Source: Polaribacter sp. KT25b
Lineage (GTDB): Bacteria; Bacteroidota; Bacteroidia; Flavobacteriales; Flavobacteriaceae
Reading direction: 5' to 3'
Length of the DNA: 64,000 bases
NCBI RefSeq assembly: GCF_900105145.1
Contig: NZ_LT629752.1
Coordinates: 3,415,501-3,479,500 of the forward strand
A model generated the notes under the pieces. That model ran no database searches and had not been told where the DNA came from. It was given only the letters and a program-made list of their open reading frames with translations. Numbering within the stretch: position 1 is the first letter of the stretch; the number at the start of each line of letters is the position of its first letter. The translations under genes and the position numbers were made by a program. Positions 1 through 10,503 of the stretch are shown here, piece by piece.

Positions 1-1211
1 GTAGATGGTAGATGCCCCTTACTTAATACAATTGCAATAATATCAAAACGCTCAAACCACATACCAATATTAATAGCAATCGAAATTATAAAAGTCCATA
101 TAAAACTCCTTCTAATTTTCTTAAACCAAAGTAATTGTGGTGTAATAATATTAAATATTATTAATGACCAAAATGCCCAAGCATATGGTCCTGTAGCAGC
201 ACCTACAGATAAGTATGTATAATTTTCATAAGGTGATCCTGTATACCAAGCAATAAAAAACTCTGTTGCATAAGCAACGGCAACAATACCTCCTGTTAAG
301 ATAATTACTATATTCATATATTCAACATGCATACGAGTAATGTAATCTTCTAAATTAGTTACTTTTCTCATAATACCTAATAAGGTTTGTACCATTGCGA
401 ATCCAGAGAAGATTGCTCCAGCTACGAAATAAGGTGGAAAAATAGTTGAGTGCCATCCTGGATTGATTGATGTAGCAAAATCCATAGATACAATTGTGTG
501 CACAGAAAGCACTAATGGTGTTGCTAAACCTGCAAGTACTAAAGAGACCTCTTCAAAACGTTGCCAATCTTTTGCTCTTCCAGACCATCCAAAAGATAAT
601 AAAGCATATATTTTCTTTTGAAAAGGTTTCACAGCTCTATCTCTAATCATTGCAAAATCTGGCAATAAACCTGTCCACCAGAAAACTAATGATACAGATA
701 AATATGTTGAGATTGCAAAAACGTCCCATAATAATGGTGAGTTAAAGTTTACCCACAATGACCCAAATTGATTTGGCATTGGTAAAACCCAATAACCGTT
801 CCAAGGTCTACCCATGTGAATAATTGGAAACAATCCTGCTTGAAAAACAGCAAAAATTGTCATTGCTTCTGCAGAACGGTTAATTGCCATTCTCCATTTT
901 TGACGGAACAATAAAAGTACTGCAGATATTAAAGTCCCTGCGTGACCAATACCAACCCACCATACAAAGTTTGTTATATCCCAAGCCCAACCAATGTTCT
1001 TGCTTAATCCCCAAACTCCAATACCAGTTCCAACTGTGTAAAAAATACATCCAAATCCCCAAAGCATTGCTGCTAAAGAAATATAAAATGCTATATACCA
1101 ATTCTTGTTTGCTATACCTTCTATAGGTTTAGCAATGTCTTCGGTAATATCGTGATAACTTTTATCACCTAATACTAAAGGTTCCCTTATGGGTGCTTCG
1201 TAATGAGACAT
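1..1211 (-). CDS. actC: Alternative complex III subunit ActC (NrfD/PsrC family), 3' end cut by window edge
   Basis: Integral membrane quinol-binding subunit of alternative complex III, which oxidises menaquinol and passes electrons towards the terminal oxidase. I translated it by hand from the ATG at 1211. It begins MSHYEAPIREPLVLGDKSYH and has several strongly hydrophobic helices, with the conserved-looking segments VGIGHAGTLISAVLLLFR and SVHTIVSMDFATS typical of NrfD-like quinol proteins. About 403 residues are present; the family runs to roughly 450-480, so only the C-terminus is missing. It lies 22 bp downstream of actB on the same strand, in the usual actA-actB-actC order; actD, actE and actF, if present, lie outside the window. 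The identification rests on family features plus context and is firm. Confidence 0.93.
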   Translation of the reverse strand, partial: MSHYEAPIREPLVLGDKSYHDITEDIAKPIEGIANKNWYIAFYISLAAMLWGFGCIFYTVGTGIGVWGLSKNIGWAWDITNFVWWVGIGHAGTLISAVLLLFRQKWRMAINRSAEAMTIFAVFQAGLFPIIHMGRPWNGYWVLPMPNQFGSLWVNFNSPLLWDVFAISTYLSVSLVFWWTGLLPDFAMIRDRAVKPFQKKIYALLSFGWSGRAKDWQRFEEVSLVLAGLATPLVLSVHTIVSMDFATSINPGWHSTIFPPYFVAGAIFSGFAMVQTLLGIMRKVTNLEDYITRMHVEYMNIVIILTGGIVAVAYATEFFIAWYTGSPYENYTYLSVGAATGPYAWAFWSLIIFNIITPQLLWFKKIRRSFIWTFIISIAINIGMWFERFDIIAIVLSKGHLPS

Positions 1212-1233
1212 ATTTTTATATCTTAATTTTAAA

Positions 1234-4200
1234 TTACGCTTCGTTTGTATTTTTAACTTTCACTTGATAGATTACATTCGGTTTTGTCTGTAAGTAATCT
1301 AATACGTTATAAGCTCTTTTATCAATTGCTAATGCAGCAACATTGTCTTTTTTATTGTTCAAATCTCCAAAAACCATAGCTCCTGTAGTACATGCAGAAG
1401 AACAAGCTGTTTCGAATTCATCTGTATCTACAGCTCTTCCTTCTTTCTTAGCTTTTAAAATTGTTGCTTGTGTCATTTGAATACACATAGAACATTTTTC
1501 CATAACTCCTCTAGAACGAACTACAACATCTGGGTTTAAAACCATTTTACCATATTCGTTGTTCATATTAAAGTCAAACTCGTTATTATCTGCATAATTA
1601 AACCAGTTAAAACGACGAACTCTATAAGGACAGTTGTTTGCACAATATCTTGTACCTACACATCTGTTATATGCCATTTGGTTTTGACCTTGACGACCAT
1701 GTGATGTTGCTGCAACTGGACAAACGGTCTCACAAGGAGCATGATTACAATGTTGACACATCATTGGTTGAAAAGTAACTTCTGGGTTTTCAGCTTCAGT
1801 TTCTAGTGCTTCATACATTTCACCTCTACTTAAACCTAACTCTTTAGCTTCTTCTCTAGTTTCTACTTCAGAAGAATAATATCTATCAATACGCAACCAG
1901 TGCATATCTCTACCAACTCTTACTTCGTTTTTTCCAACTACTGGCACATTGTTTTCTGCATGACATGCAACAACACAAGCACCACAACCAGTACAAGAGG
2001 TTAAATCTATAGATAAATTAAAGTGATGACCAACTTCTCTGTTATGCTCATCCCATAAATCAATAGTATTAGCTTCTACTTCTTGATGATCATAAGAAAC
2101 CATTGAAGGCTTATTCCATCCATGATGGTGATCTTTAGGAGCAACAGTATTGTACTCTTTTAAAGAAGCTACTTTTAATATATCATGACGTCCTGCAATT
2201 GTTTTTTGTACTTGCGTACAAGCAAATTGATGCGTTCCTGAAACTTTATCTATTTTAACTCCGTATTGAATATTGTTTCCTTTAGTATATAATGGATATC
2301 CATTAACACCGACTTGCATTTCTTCTTTTAAGCCAAAAGTTCTTCCATAACCTAATGCTAAACCAACAGAACCTTTTGCCTGACCTGGTTGCACCATTAC
2401 AGGAACAACAACTTCTACTCCATTAACAGAAACTTTAGCATAATCTCCATCAATTGCTCCATTATCTTTTACAGGATTTGAAAAACCTAATTCTCTGGCA
2501 TCTGCAATAGACATCATTAAATAATTATCCCATGAAGCTCTTGTAATTGGATCAGGAAATTCTTGTAACCAAGGATTATTTGCTTGTTTACCATCACCTA
2601 AACCAGTTTTAGTATATAAGTTTAACTCAAAACCTGTAGCTTTTTTTGCTGAATTTGATAATTGACTTGCTACATCAGAAATAACTACAGTTGACTCTAA
2701 ACTTTGAATATCTTCTAGAGTTTCTATATTATAAAAACCATTATGTAAAGCTGTATTCCAAGAAGAACCATTTAAAACATTTGCAGTTGCAAAAGCTTTT
2801 AAATAATCGTAATATTTTGTTGTATTTCCAGACCAACTTAATAACGTATCTTGAATTTGACGTGTATTAAATAAAGGCTGTATAGTTGGCTGTACTAAAC
2901 CATATGTTACAGAATTAAACTGTGTATCTCCCCAAGATTCTAAGAAATGTGGAGTTGGCAACGCATAATTAGAAGCGTTTACAGTTTCATTATTTTCTAT
3001 TGATAATGCTACTGAAAGTTCTAGTTTCTTTAATCCTTGAGAAAAATCTGATGAATTTGATAATGAATATATTGGATCTACATTGTAAGAAATTAATCCT
3101 GCAATTTTACCAGCTTTCATATCAGAAACTAATTGAGCAACTTCTGTATCATTTCCTTGACGGATATTTAATGTATTTACCGCATCAAATATTTCACTCC
3201 CTATTGCTTTGTTAATTGCAAATGCAATTAATTGTGCATTTTCATCATTTAAACCAGTTAAAACAACTCCTTTAGAACCTGCTTTCTTTAATTCTGATGC
3301 TAATTTTTTAACTGTATCATCAATTGCTGTAGTTTTTGATGAAATAGTATCTCCAGTAATTGCTTTATATAAATTTAATAATGCAAAAACTTGATCAGAA
3401 GGTTTTACAACAATTCTTTTATCAGAATTAGCTCCTGTTAAAGACATATTGCTTTCTATCTGAACATGATAAGACATGTGTCCTGTTTCTGGTTTTCTAC
3501 CAGCTATAAATTGCTTTTCAAATCCTCCATGAAAATCTCCAAGAAAATCTGCACCAAAAGAAACAATAGTTTTTGCTTTGTCTAAATGATAATTTGGCAA
3601 AACACGTTTACCATACATTGACAACATTGCATCTGCAGCACCAGATTCTGAAACCGCATCATAAACAACATGCTTTACATTTGGATAAGCAACATTAAAT
3701 TCATCTACAATTTTAGATGTAGAAGGACTCGCCATTGTACCTGTTAATAAAACGACTGATTTATTTGCTTCTTTAAAAGCATTTAATTTCGCTAAAATTT
3801 CTCTATCTGCATCAGCCCAAGAAATTACTTCACCTCCTTTAGTAGGTTCTTTTAAACGTAATTTTTCATCATATAAAGATAAAACAGCAGCTTGTACTCT
3901 TGCACTAGTTGTTCCGTTTGCATCTTTATTAGGCATTATTTGAATAGGACGACCTTCTCGTGTTTTTACCAAAACATTTGCAAAGTCGTAACCATCTGCC
4001 ATAGAAGTAGCGTACCAATCTGCAATTCCAGGAGTTACATCATTAGGTTTTACAACAAAAGGTATGGATTTTCTAACTGGACCCTCGCACGCAGCTAATG
4101 AAGCTGCAGCAGTAGTAAAGCCCACATATTTTAAAAAGTCTCTACGTGAAGTAGAAGAACTTTCTAATGTTTCTTTATCACCTAAAAATTCGTCTGAAGG

Positions 4201-4296
4201 AATTTCTTCTACAAACTCATTTTTGCTCAGCGTTTCAACAATAGAACTTCCTTTAAGTTCTTCAACACTTTTCCAGTATTTTTTGTTTGAAGCCAT
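1234..4296 (-). CDS. actB: Alternative complex III subunit ActB, molybdopterin-oxidoreductase-like iron-sulfur protein
   Basis: Periplasmic iron-sulfur subunit of alternative complex III, 1020 residues. A twin-arginine motif (SRRDFLKY, residues 50-57) is followed by a hydrophobic stretch and a lipobox-like LAAC (Cys70), so Tat export with possible lipidation is likely. Residues of about 80-700 form a degenerate molybdopterin-oxidoreductase fold; in characterised ActB proteins this part binds no molybdenum cofactor. The C-terminal quarter is ferredoxin-like, with clusters starting at CTGCGAC (about 767), CQHCNHAPC (about 846), CVGTRYCANNC (about 878) and CSMC (about 933), which fits three 4Fe-4S and one 3Fe-4S centre. 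It lies between actA and actC on one strand. The nearby molybdenum-cofactor cluster is unlikely to serve this protein. Confidence 0.95.
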   Translation of the reverse strand: MASNKKYWKSVEELKGSSIVETLSKNEFVEEIPSDEFLGDKETLESSSTSRRDFLKYVGFTTAAASLAACEGPVRKSIPFVVKPNDVTPGIADWYATSMADGYDFANVLVKTREGRPIQIMPNKDANGTTSARVQAAVLSLYDEKLRLKEPTKGGEVISWADADREILAKLNAFKEANKSVVLLTGTMASPSTSKIVDEFNVAYPNVKHVVYDAVSESGAADAMLSMYGKRVLPNYHLDKAKTIVSFGADFLGDFHGGFEKQFIAGRKPETGHMSYHVQIESNMSLTGANSDKRIVVKPSDQVFALLNLYKAITGDTISSKTTAIDDTVKKLASELKKAGSKGVVLTGLNDENAQLIAFAINKAIGSEIFDAVNTLNIRQGNDTEVAQLVSDMKAGKIAGLISYNVDPIYSLSNSSDFSQGLKKLELSVALSIENNETVNASNYALPTPHFLESWGDTQFNSVTYGLVQPTIQPLFNTRQIQDTLLSWSGNTTKYYDYLKAFATANVLNGSSWNTALHNGFYNIETLEDIQSLESTVVISDVASQLSNSAKKATGFELNLYTKTGLGDGKQANNPWLQEFPDPITRASWDNYLMMSIADARELGFSNPVKDNGAIDGDYAKVSVNGVEVVVPVMVQPGQAKGSVGLALGYGRTFGLKEEMQVGVNGYPLYTKGNNIQYGVKIDKVSGTHQFACTQVQKTIAGRHDILKVASLKEYNTVAPKDHHHGWNKPSMVSYDHQEVEANTIDLWDEHNREVGHHFNLSIDLTSCTGCGACVVACHAENNVPVVGKNEVRVGRDMHWLRIDRYYSSEVETREEAKELGLSRGEMYEALETEAENPEVTFQPMMCQHCNHAPCETVCPVAATSHGRQGQNQMAYNRCVGTRYCANNCPYRVRRFNWFNYADNNEFDFNMNNEYGKMVLNPDVVVRSRGVMEKCSMCIQMTQATILKAKKEGRAVDTDEFETACSSACTTGAMVFGDLNNKKDNVAALAIDKRAYNVLDYLQTKPNVIYQVKVKNTNEA

Positions 4297-4369
4297 TTAT
4301 TTATTAGTTATTAATTGTTAGTTGTTAGTTATTAGTTTTCACCATAGCCAAAACTATCATTCTTCATTA

Positions 4370-5659
4370 TTAATAGTGACATTTACCACATTCTTTACCT
4401 CCTAATTGAGCAATGGTAACTTGATCTACATTATATTTTTTCGCTAACTCTTCGTGGATTTTTTCGTAATAATCATTACCTTTTAAATCTACTTTAGTTT
4501 CCTTATGACAATCGATACACCAACCCATTGTTAATGGAGAAAACTGACGCATTTCATCCATTTCTTCTACAGGACCATGACATTTTTGACATTCTAAACC
4601 TGCAACAGTTACGTGTTGTGAGTGATTGTAATATACAAAATCTGGCAAATTATGAATTCTAACCCATTTAACAGGTTTCGTATTTCCTGTATATTCTAAA
4701 ATATCATTATCCCAACCAACTGCTTCATAAATTTTAGCGATTTCTTTATCTAATTCTGGCTTACCATAAGTTACTCCATCCCATTCAACTTTAGTATCTT
4801 CTGCTACTTCAGAAATATTTTTATGACAATTCATACATACATTAACAGAAGGAATTCCTGATGTTTTACTATGCTTAGCGGAAGTATGACAATATTGACA
4901 ATCAATTTTATTATCTCCTGCATGTATTTTATGCGAAAATGCAATTGGCTGCAAAGGAGAATATCCTTCATCAACACCAACTTTAAATAAAGTTCCAAAA
5001 AACACATAAGCACCCATCAACATAAAAAATATAACAGTCAATACTACTAAAAATGTGTTTTGTTTATAACCTATCCAAACATCTTTTAAACTTGCAACAG
5101 CTCCTTTAGTTTTTGGCGCTCCTTTTAATTCGCTAATTGTTTTAAGTAATCCTGCTATTATAAGAAATGCAACTATAATTGCAGCAGCTAAGATATAAAT
5201 TAACCAACCTGGAGCATCCGCAGAATTCCTAACAACACCTTCTTCTCCCGCTACAACAGTAGGTTTAGGATCACCAACAGTTGTATAATATAAAATATCA
5301 TCAATTTGCTGATCTCCTAATTGAGGAAACGCGGTCATTGGAGAACCTTTATATTCCTCAAAAATTGAATTTGCATCTCTATCTCCAGAAGCTCTTAACT
5401 CAGCATTGTTTTTAATCCAAGCCTTTAACCAAACGTTCTCTCTACGTTCTTCTACTCCTGCTAAGGCAGGACCAACTAACTTTTTATCTAATTTGTGACA
5501 AGAAGCACACAAAGATTTAAATAATGATCTTCCTTCTTTTTGACGCGCTTCATCTACATCTTGAGAATAAGACGATAAGCTAAATGCAAAAAACAGAATG
5601 ACTGCAAAACCCTTAAATAGTACTCCGGTTAGTTTATTGTGCAATGCTACACTTTTCAT
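4370..5659 (-). CDS. actA: Alternative complex III cytochrome subunit ActA with fused N-terminal monoheme domain
   Basis: Membrane-anchored multiheme cytochrome c of alternative complex III, 429 residues. A signal sequence (residues 1-32) precedes a class-I cytochrome domain with CASCH at 51-55 and a likely axial Met107 in SPMTAF. Two transmembrane segments follow (about 150-170 and 200-222). The C-terminal part carries five more CxxCH motifs (CQYCH, CMNCH, CQKCH, CIDCH and CGKCH, the last almost at the C-terminus), the pentaheme arrangement expected of ActA. The extra monoheme domain looks like a fusion of an ActE-type cytochrome to ActA. It is the first gene of the leftward act operon, 73 bp before actB, with a candidate promoter element at 5728-5735. 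Confidence 0.93.
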   Translation of the reverse strand: MKSVALHNKLTGVLFKGFAVILFFAFSLSSYSQDVDEARQKEGRSLFKSLCASCHKLDKKLVGPALAGVEERRENVWLKAWIKNNAELRASGDRDANSIFEEYKGSPMTAFPQLGDQQIDDILYYTTVGDPKPTVVAGEEGVVRNSADAPGWLIYILAAAIIVAFLIIAGLLKTISELKGAPKTKGAVASLKDVWIGYKQNTFLVVLTVIFFMLMGAYVFFGTLFKVGVDEGYSPLQPIAFSHKIHAGDNKIDCQYCHTSAKHSKTSGIPSVNVCMNCHKNISEVAEDTKVEWDGVTYGKPELDKEIAKIYEAVGWDNDILEYTGNTKPVKWVRIHNLPDFVYYNHSQHVTVAGLECQKCHGPVEEMDEMRQFSPLTMGWCIDCHKETKVDLKGNDYYEKIHEELAKKYNVDQVTIAQLGGKECGKCHY

Positions 5660-5694
5660 ATTTACAAACTATTTTTAGTATCGTGTATAAAATG

Positions 5695-5720
5695 GTTCAA
5701 AAAAATCATTTTTTTTGAAC
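5695..5720 (-). promoter_or_regulatory. AT-rich inverted repeat in the act operon leader
   Basis: Perfect 11-bp inverted repeat (GTTCAAAAAAA) with a 4-base loop, lying between the candidate -7 element and the actA start codon. In the transcript it would fold as a weak A/U hairpin; as DNA it could be a regulator site. No known operator was recognised. Confidence 0.4.
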
Positions 5721-5727
5721 AGTTTGA

Positions 5728-5735
5728 CAAAAGTA
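5728..5735 (-). promoter_or_regulatory. Candidate -7 element of the act operon promoter
   Basis: TACTTTTG on the minus strand matches the Bacteroidota consensus TAnnTTTG, about 70 bp upstream of the actA ATG. I found no TTG at the expected 17-23 bp upstream, so this is a partial match only. Confidence 0.45.
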
Positions 5736-5835
5736 CTACATATTGCTAAGTTTAAAAAAAGGAAAAGAACGTTAAACAATAATTTATACTAATTCTAAAT
5801 AACATTATTATGAAATTTATTCTAATGGTTCTCGT

Positions 5836-5843
5836 TACTTTTG
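5836..5843 (+). promoter_or_regulatory. Candidate -7 element for the SPOR-domain gene
   Basis: TACTTTTG matches TAnnTTTG exactly and ends 16 bp before the ATG at 5860, giving a short leader. No clear -33 TTG is visible. It diverges from the act operon element, so the 200-bp gap holds two outward promoters. Confidence 0.5.
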
Positions 5844-5859
5844 TATAAATATTTTTTAC

Positions 5860-6228
5860 ATGAAAAACAAACTTTATTTAGGAACTTTTATCCTTTTATT
5901 ACTAGCTAGTAGTAACTCTATTTCTGCCCAAAATACTACTAATAGCAGCAATCAGATAAAAAACTTAATTGCAAAAAAAAGAGCATTTAATAGTAAATTT
6001 GGTTTTGGTTTTAGGGTTCAAATTTTTTATGGAAATGAAACTGAAGCTAGAAGTTTACAAAATAAGTTTAAGCTTAATTTTCCTGATGTTTATACAAAAC
6101 TTGATTATGATCAACCTTATTGGAAAGTTCAAGTTGGAAATTATAAAACAAGATTAGAAGCTGATAAAGCTATGGTAGGTTTTTCAGAAAAATTTTCTGG
6201 ACTAATAGTTATTCCTTTGGGAAAGTAA
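5860..6228 (+). CDS. Small exported SPOR-domain protein
   Basis: A 122-residue protein with a clear N-terminal signal peptide (residues 1-24, ending SISAQ) and one domain from about 45 to 120. The pattern FGFRVQIFYGNETEA, then YWKVQVGNYKTRLEADKA, is characteristic of SPOR repeats, which bind peptidoglycan lacking stem peptides at division sites. It is probably periplasmic. It is a single-gene unit: its own promoter element lies 16 bp upstream, and a strong bidirectional terminator separates it from the convergent infB. SPOR is a fold assignment; any partner or specific role is unknown. Confidence 0.8.
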   Translation: MKNKLYLGTFILLLLASSNSISAQNTTNSSNQIKNLIAKKRAFNSKFGFGFRVQIFYGNETEARSLQNKFKLNFPDVYTKLDYDQPYWKVQVGNYKTRLEADKAMVGFSEKFSGLIVIPLGK

Positions 6229-6246
6229 AATTCTAAAATATCATAA

Positions 6247-6285
6247 AAAAAAGCGTCAAAATTAAAATAATTTTGACGCTTTTTT
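6247..6285. terminator. Bidirectional intrinsic terminator between the SPOR gene and infB
   Basis: A 12-bp perfect stem (GCGTCAAAATTA, 6253-6264, with its complement at 6268-6279) around an AAA loop, flanked by A-run and T-run, so it can stop transcription from both convergent genes. Confidence 0.92.
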
Positions 6286-6302
6286 ATGTACTAAAAATAA
6301 AT

Positions 6303-9170
6303 TTATTTCAACTTCTTTTTTACTGCTATTTCTTTATATGCTTCTATAATGTCGCCTTCAACAATATCATTGTAGTTCTTAACTTGTAAACCACAATCAT
6401 ATCCTTTAGCAACTTCTTTAACATCGTCTTTAAATCGTTTTAAAGATGATAAGATTCCGTCATGAACAACAATTCCGTCTCTAATAATTCTAATATTAGA
6501 ATCTCTAAATATTTTACCAGACATTACCATACAACCTGCAATATTACCAACTTTAGATATTTTATATACTTCTCTGATTTCTACATTACCACTAACTTCT
6601 TCTTTCATTTCTGGAGATAACATTCCTTCCATGGCGTCTTTCAAGTCATTGATTGCGTCATAAATAATTGAGTAAGTTCTAATATCTACTTCCTCTCTGT
6701 CTGCAATCATTCTTGCATTTCCTTGAGGACGTACATTAAATCCAACTATAATTGCATCAGAAGCAGTTGCTAATAAAACATCACTTTCTGTGATTGCACC
6801 AACTCCTTTATGTAAAATATTAACTTGAATTTCTTCTGTTGATAATTTTTGGAACGAATCTGTTAAAGCTTCTACAGAACCATCTACATCTCCTTTTAAG
6901 ATAATATTTAATTCTTTAAAATCTCCAAGTGCAATTCTACGTCCAATTTCTGCAAGAGTAAGCGTTTTCTGAGTTCTTACAGATTGCTCACGTTGTAATT
7001 GAGAACGTTTAGATGCAATTTGTTTGGCTTCTCTTTCATCATCAAATACATTAAATTTATCACCTGCTTGTGGCGCACCGTCTAATCCTAAAATTGAAAC
7101 TGGAGTTGATGGTCCAGCTTTTTTCATTTTATTACCTTTATCATCAAACATAGCTTTTACTTTACCACTATGTTTACCTGCAAGTAAATAATCACCAATA
7201 TTAAGGGTTCCTGCTTGAACCAAGATAGTTGTTACATAACCTCTACCTTTATCTAATTGTGCTTCTACAACAGTACCAATTGCATTTTTATTAGGATTTG
7301 CTTTTAGCTCTAAGATCTCTGCTTCTAACAACACCTTCTCTAATAAACCATCTATTCCTTCACCTGTTTTTGCTGAAATATCTTGAGATTGAATACTTCC
7401 ACCCCATTCTTCAATTAATAAATTCATTGAAGATAATTGAGTTTTTACATTATCTGGATTTGCATTTGGTTTATCAATTTTATTAATTGCAAATATGATA
7501 GGTACTCCTGCTGCCTGAGCATGAGAAATTGCCTCTTTTGTTTGCGGCATTATATCATCATCTGCGGCTGCAACAATAATTACTAAATCTGTTACTTGTG
7601 CTCCTCGTGCACGCATTGCTGTAAAAGCTTCGTGACCTGGAGTATCTAAAAATGCTATTTTCTGATCACCAACATTTACAGAATAAGCTCCGATATGCTG
7701 CGTAATTCCACCACTTTCTCCTTCTATAACATTAGCTTTTCTAATATAATCTAGCAAAGAAGTTTTACCATGATCTACGTGACCCATTACAGTAATAATT
7801 GGTGCACGAGTAATTAAATCTTCTGGTTTATCTTCTACTTCTTCAATTGATTCTTCGACTTCTGCACCAACAAACTCTACTTTATGATTAAACTCTTCTG
7901 CAACAATAACTAATGTTTCTGCATCTAAACGCTGATTCATTGTTACCATCATACCAAGCATCATACAAGAAGAAATAATTTGAGTTACAGGAACATCCAT
8001 CATTGTAGCAACTTCACTTACAGTAACAAACTCTGTTACTTTTAAGACTTTATTACCTAATGCTTGTGCTTCTAATTCTGCCTCAGTATGTTCTCTGTGA
8101 GCTTCTCTTTTATTTCTACGATATTTCGCTCCTTTACCTCTAGAAGATTTACCTTGAAGTTTTTCTAAAGTTTCTCTAACTTGCTTCTGAATATCTGCTT
8201 CTGTAGGCTCTTCTTTCTTAATAGGTGTTCTTTGATTAGCTTTACCTCTAAAACCTGGTCTACCAACTCCTCCTCTAGTATTTCCAGAAGTTCCTCTTTT
8301 AGCACCACCAGTTCTAGTGTTTGCATTACCACCTGTTGTAGGTTTATTTATACGTTTACGTTTCTTTTTCGCATCTGCATTAGTGTCCTTTTTAACTTCT
8401 GGTTTTTTCTTTTTAGGTCTTTCAAATTGTTTTAAATCAATTTTCTTACCTGTAAAATTAGGGCCATCTAATTTTTTATACTGAGTTTTAATTGCCTCAG
8501 CATTTTCTGCAGTCACTTCTTCGGGTTTCTCTTCTTTCTTAGAAGAGTCCTTTTTAGATTCGTTTTTAGCATCAACTTTAGAAGCTTCTTTTTCTATTTC
8601 AGAAACAGTTTTTTTAACAGTTTGCTTTTCAGCTACAACTTCTTCTAATTTAGGTTCAACAACAACTTTTTTAGGTTCTTCTTTTACCTCTTTAGCTTCC
8701 TCTACAATTTCAGATTTTTTAACAACCTCTACTTCTTGAACTTTTTCAGGTTCTTGAACTTTTGGCGTCTCTGCTACTTCTTCTGTTGCATCAACAGATT
8801 TTTTACCTAAATTATTGATATCTATTTTACCAACAGTTTTAAATTCTAATTTTTCTGCTTTGGCTTTTATTAAGATCTCCTCCTTCTTAGTTTCTTCTGC
8901 TCTTTTCTTTTCTAACTTAGCCTCAATTTCTAAACGAATTGCTTCTTTCTCTTTACGTTTTTCTTCACCAACTTCTTTAGATGCAGCTTTTTTATTTGCA
9001 TCTTTTTCAAAGCCATCTTGTAAAACTCGATAGACATCACTAGAAATTTTAGTAGTTGGCCTTGAATCTATTTCATGACCTTTTTTTGCTAAATATTCTA
9101 CCGCTCTATCAAGAGAAATATTTAATTCTCTTAAAACTTTATTAAGCCTCATTGTTTTGCCTTCAGACAT
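6303..9170 (-). CDS. infB: Translation initiation factor IF-2
   Basis: GTPase that places initiator tRNA on the 30S subunit and promotes subunit joining; 955 residues. The N-terminal 350 residues are lysine/glutamate/alanine-rich, then glycine/arginine-rich ([11 protein letters not shown]), as in long flavobacterial IF-2 proteins. An IF2_N-type segment follows at about 375-430. The G domain starts near residue 455 with GHVDHGKTS (G1, about 462), DTPGHEAF (G3) and NKIDK (G4). The last 330 residues hold the C1 and C2 domains that bind fMet-tRNA. It is the last gene of the rimP-nusA-infB operon, a conserved bacterial order, 67 bp after nusA. Its 3' end abuts the terminator at 6247-6285. Confidence 0.98.
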   Translation of the reverse strand: MSEGKTMRLNKVLRELNISLDRAVEYLAKKGHEIDSRPTTKISSDVYRVLQDGFEKDANKKAASKEVGEEKRKEKEAIRLEIEAKLEKKRAEETKKEEILIKAKAEKLEFKTVGKIDINNLGKKSVDATEEVAETPKVQEPEKVQEVEVVKKSEIVEEAKEVKEEPKKVVVEPKLEEVVAEKQTVKKTVSEIEKEASKVDAKNESKKDSSKKEEKPEEVTAENAEAIKTQYKKLDGPNFTGKKIDLKQFERPKKKKPEVKKDTNADAKKKRKRINKPTTGGNANTRTGGAKRGTSGNTRGGVGRPGFRGKANQRTPIKKEEPTEADIQKQVRETLEKLQGKSSRGKGAKYRRNKREAHREHTEAELEAQALGNKVLKVTEFVTVSEVATMMDVPVTQIISSCMMLGMMVTMNQRLDAETLVIVAEEFNHKVEFVGAEVEESIEEVEDKPEDLITRAPIITVMGHVDHGKTSLLDYIRKANVIEGESGGITQHIGAYSVNVGDQKIAFLDTPGHEAFTAMRARGAQVTDLVIIVAAADDDIMPQTKEAISHAQAAGVPIIFAINKIDKPNANPDNVKTQLSSMNLLIEEWGGSIQSQDISAKTGEGIDGLLEKVLLEAEILELKANPNKNAIGTVVEAQLDKGRGYVTTILVQAGTLNIGDYLLAGKHSGKVKAMFDDKGNKMKKAGPSTPVSILGLDGAPQAGDKFNVFDDEREAKQIASKRSQLQREQSVRTQKTLTLAEIGRRIALGDFKELNIILKGDVDGSVEALTDSFQKLSTEEIQVNILHKGVGAITESDVLLATASDAIIVGFNVRPQGNARMIADREEVDIRTYSIIYDAINDLKDAMEGMLSPEMKEEVSGNVEIREVYKISKVGNIAGCMVMSGKIFRDSNIRIIRDGIVVHDGILSSLKRFKDDVKEVAKGYDCGLQVKNYNDIVEGDIIEAYKEIAVKKKLK

Positions 9171-9237
9171 ATATTATTTTTTAGCCTTTAATTCTGTAAA
9201 AATATGCTTTTTACTTTAATTTTATTACAATTAAATA

Positions 9238-10491
9238 TTACTCGAACTCCTCTTTCAAGATTCTCTGAACATCTAATATAGTTTCTTCTTCTAAATCGGT
9301 TCTTTTTACAAGTTCTGCCACACTAGCTTCCAATACGCTTCTTGCTGTATCTAAACCAATCTTTTTGAATTCTGTAATAACCCAATCTTCAATCTCGTCC
9401 ATAAATTCTGTTAACTCTACATCTTCTTCTTCTAAACCTTCTCTTTGAACGTCTATTTCATAACCTGTTAACTCACTTGCTAAACGTATATTTACACCAC
9501 CTCTACCAATTGCTTTAGAAACTTCTTCTGGTTTTAAAAGTACTTTTACGCGTCCTTTTTTACCATTTCTAACTTCATCATACATTTCTATTTCCATTGA
9601 AGTCACTTTTGCAGGACTCAATGCTCTAGAGATATATAATTGTTCGTTTTTGGTATAGTTAATAACATCTATGTTTTCATTTCCTAATTCACGAACAATA
9701 CCATGAATTCTTGAACCTTTAACACCAACACAAGCTCCTACAGGATCTATTCTATCATCATAAGAATCTACAGCAACTTTTGCTTTTTCACCAGGAATTC
9801 TTGCAACGCCTTCAACAGTTATTAAACCGTCAAAAACCTCAGGAATTTCTTGTTCAAACAATTTATTTAAAAAAGATGGTGAAGTTCTAGATAAAATAAT
9901 AGCTGGTTTATTTCCTCTTAACTCAACAGCTTTAATAACACCTCTTACAGAATCTCCTTTTCTAAAGAAATCTGAACGAATTTGCTCACTTTTTGGTAAT
10001 ACAATTTCATTACCATCATCATCTAACAAAATAATTGCATTATGGCGAATGTGATGAACTTCTGCAGAATATAATTCTCCTTCTAAATCTTTAAAATGTT
10101 TAAAGATGTTTGTACTATCGTGTTCGTAAATTTTAGAAATTAAATTTTGACGTAAAGCTAAAATTGCTCTTCTTCCTAAATCTATTAATTTTACTTCTTC
10201 GGATACATCTTCACCAATTTCAAAATCTGGCTCAATCAATCTTGCTTCAGCTAATTCTATTTCTTCATTATCATCTTCAGAAAAACCATCTGCAACAACA
10301 ATTCTATTTCTCCAGATTTCTAAATCTCCTTTATCAGGATTAATAATAATATCAAAATTATCATCAGAACCAAACTTACGTTTTAACGCTGCCCTAAATA
10401 CCTCTTCTAAAATAGACATTAATGTTACTCTGTCTATACTTTTATTATCTTTAAATTCTGAAAACGAATCAATTAATGCTATATTTTCCAT
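9238..10491 (-). CDS. nusA: Transcription termination/antitermination protein NusA
   Basis: RNA polymerase-associated elongation factor controlling pausing, intrinsic termination and antitermination. The 417 residues show the N-terminal polymerase-binding domain (1-125), an S1 domain (about 130-200), then two KH domains containing DPVGACVGVKGSRIHGIVREL and AIGRGGVNIRLASELTGYEI. The acidic repeats of the longer proteobacterial NusA are absent, as is normal in this phylum. It starts with ATG 12 bp after the rimP stop. Its position behind a leader with a terminator-like hairpin (10991-11015) raises the possibility that NusA regulates its own operon, as it does in Escherichia coli. Confidence 0.97.
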   Translation of the reverse strand: MENIALIDSFSEFKDNKSIDRVTLMSILEEVFRAALKRKFGSDDNFDIIINPDKGDLEIWRNRIVVADGFSEDDNEEIELAEARLIEPDFEIGEDVSEEVKLIDLGRRAILALRQNLISKIYEHDSTNIFKHFKDLEGELYSAEVHHIRHNAIILLDDDGNEIVLPKSEQIRSDFFRKGDSVRGVIKAVELRGNKPAIILSRTSPSFLNKLFEQEIPEVFDGLITVEGVARIPGEKAKVAVDSYDDRIDPVGACVGVKGSRIHGIVRELGNENIDVINYTKNEQLYISRALSPAKVTSMEIEMYDEVRNGKKGRVKVLLKPEEVSKAIGRGGVNIRLASELTGYEIDVQREGLEEEDVELTEFMDEIEDWVITEFKKIGLDTARSVLEASVAELVKRTDLEEETILDVQRILKEEFE

Positions 10492-10503
10492 TAAGTTTTT
10501 TGC

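Noticed and set aside
1234..4296. ActB as a true molybdenum enzyme served by the nearby moa/moe genes
   Set aside because: The N-terminal part is the degenerate form found in alternative complex III, known to lack molybdopterin; the clusters are 25 kb apart.
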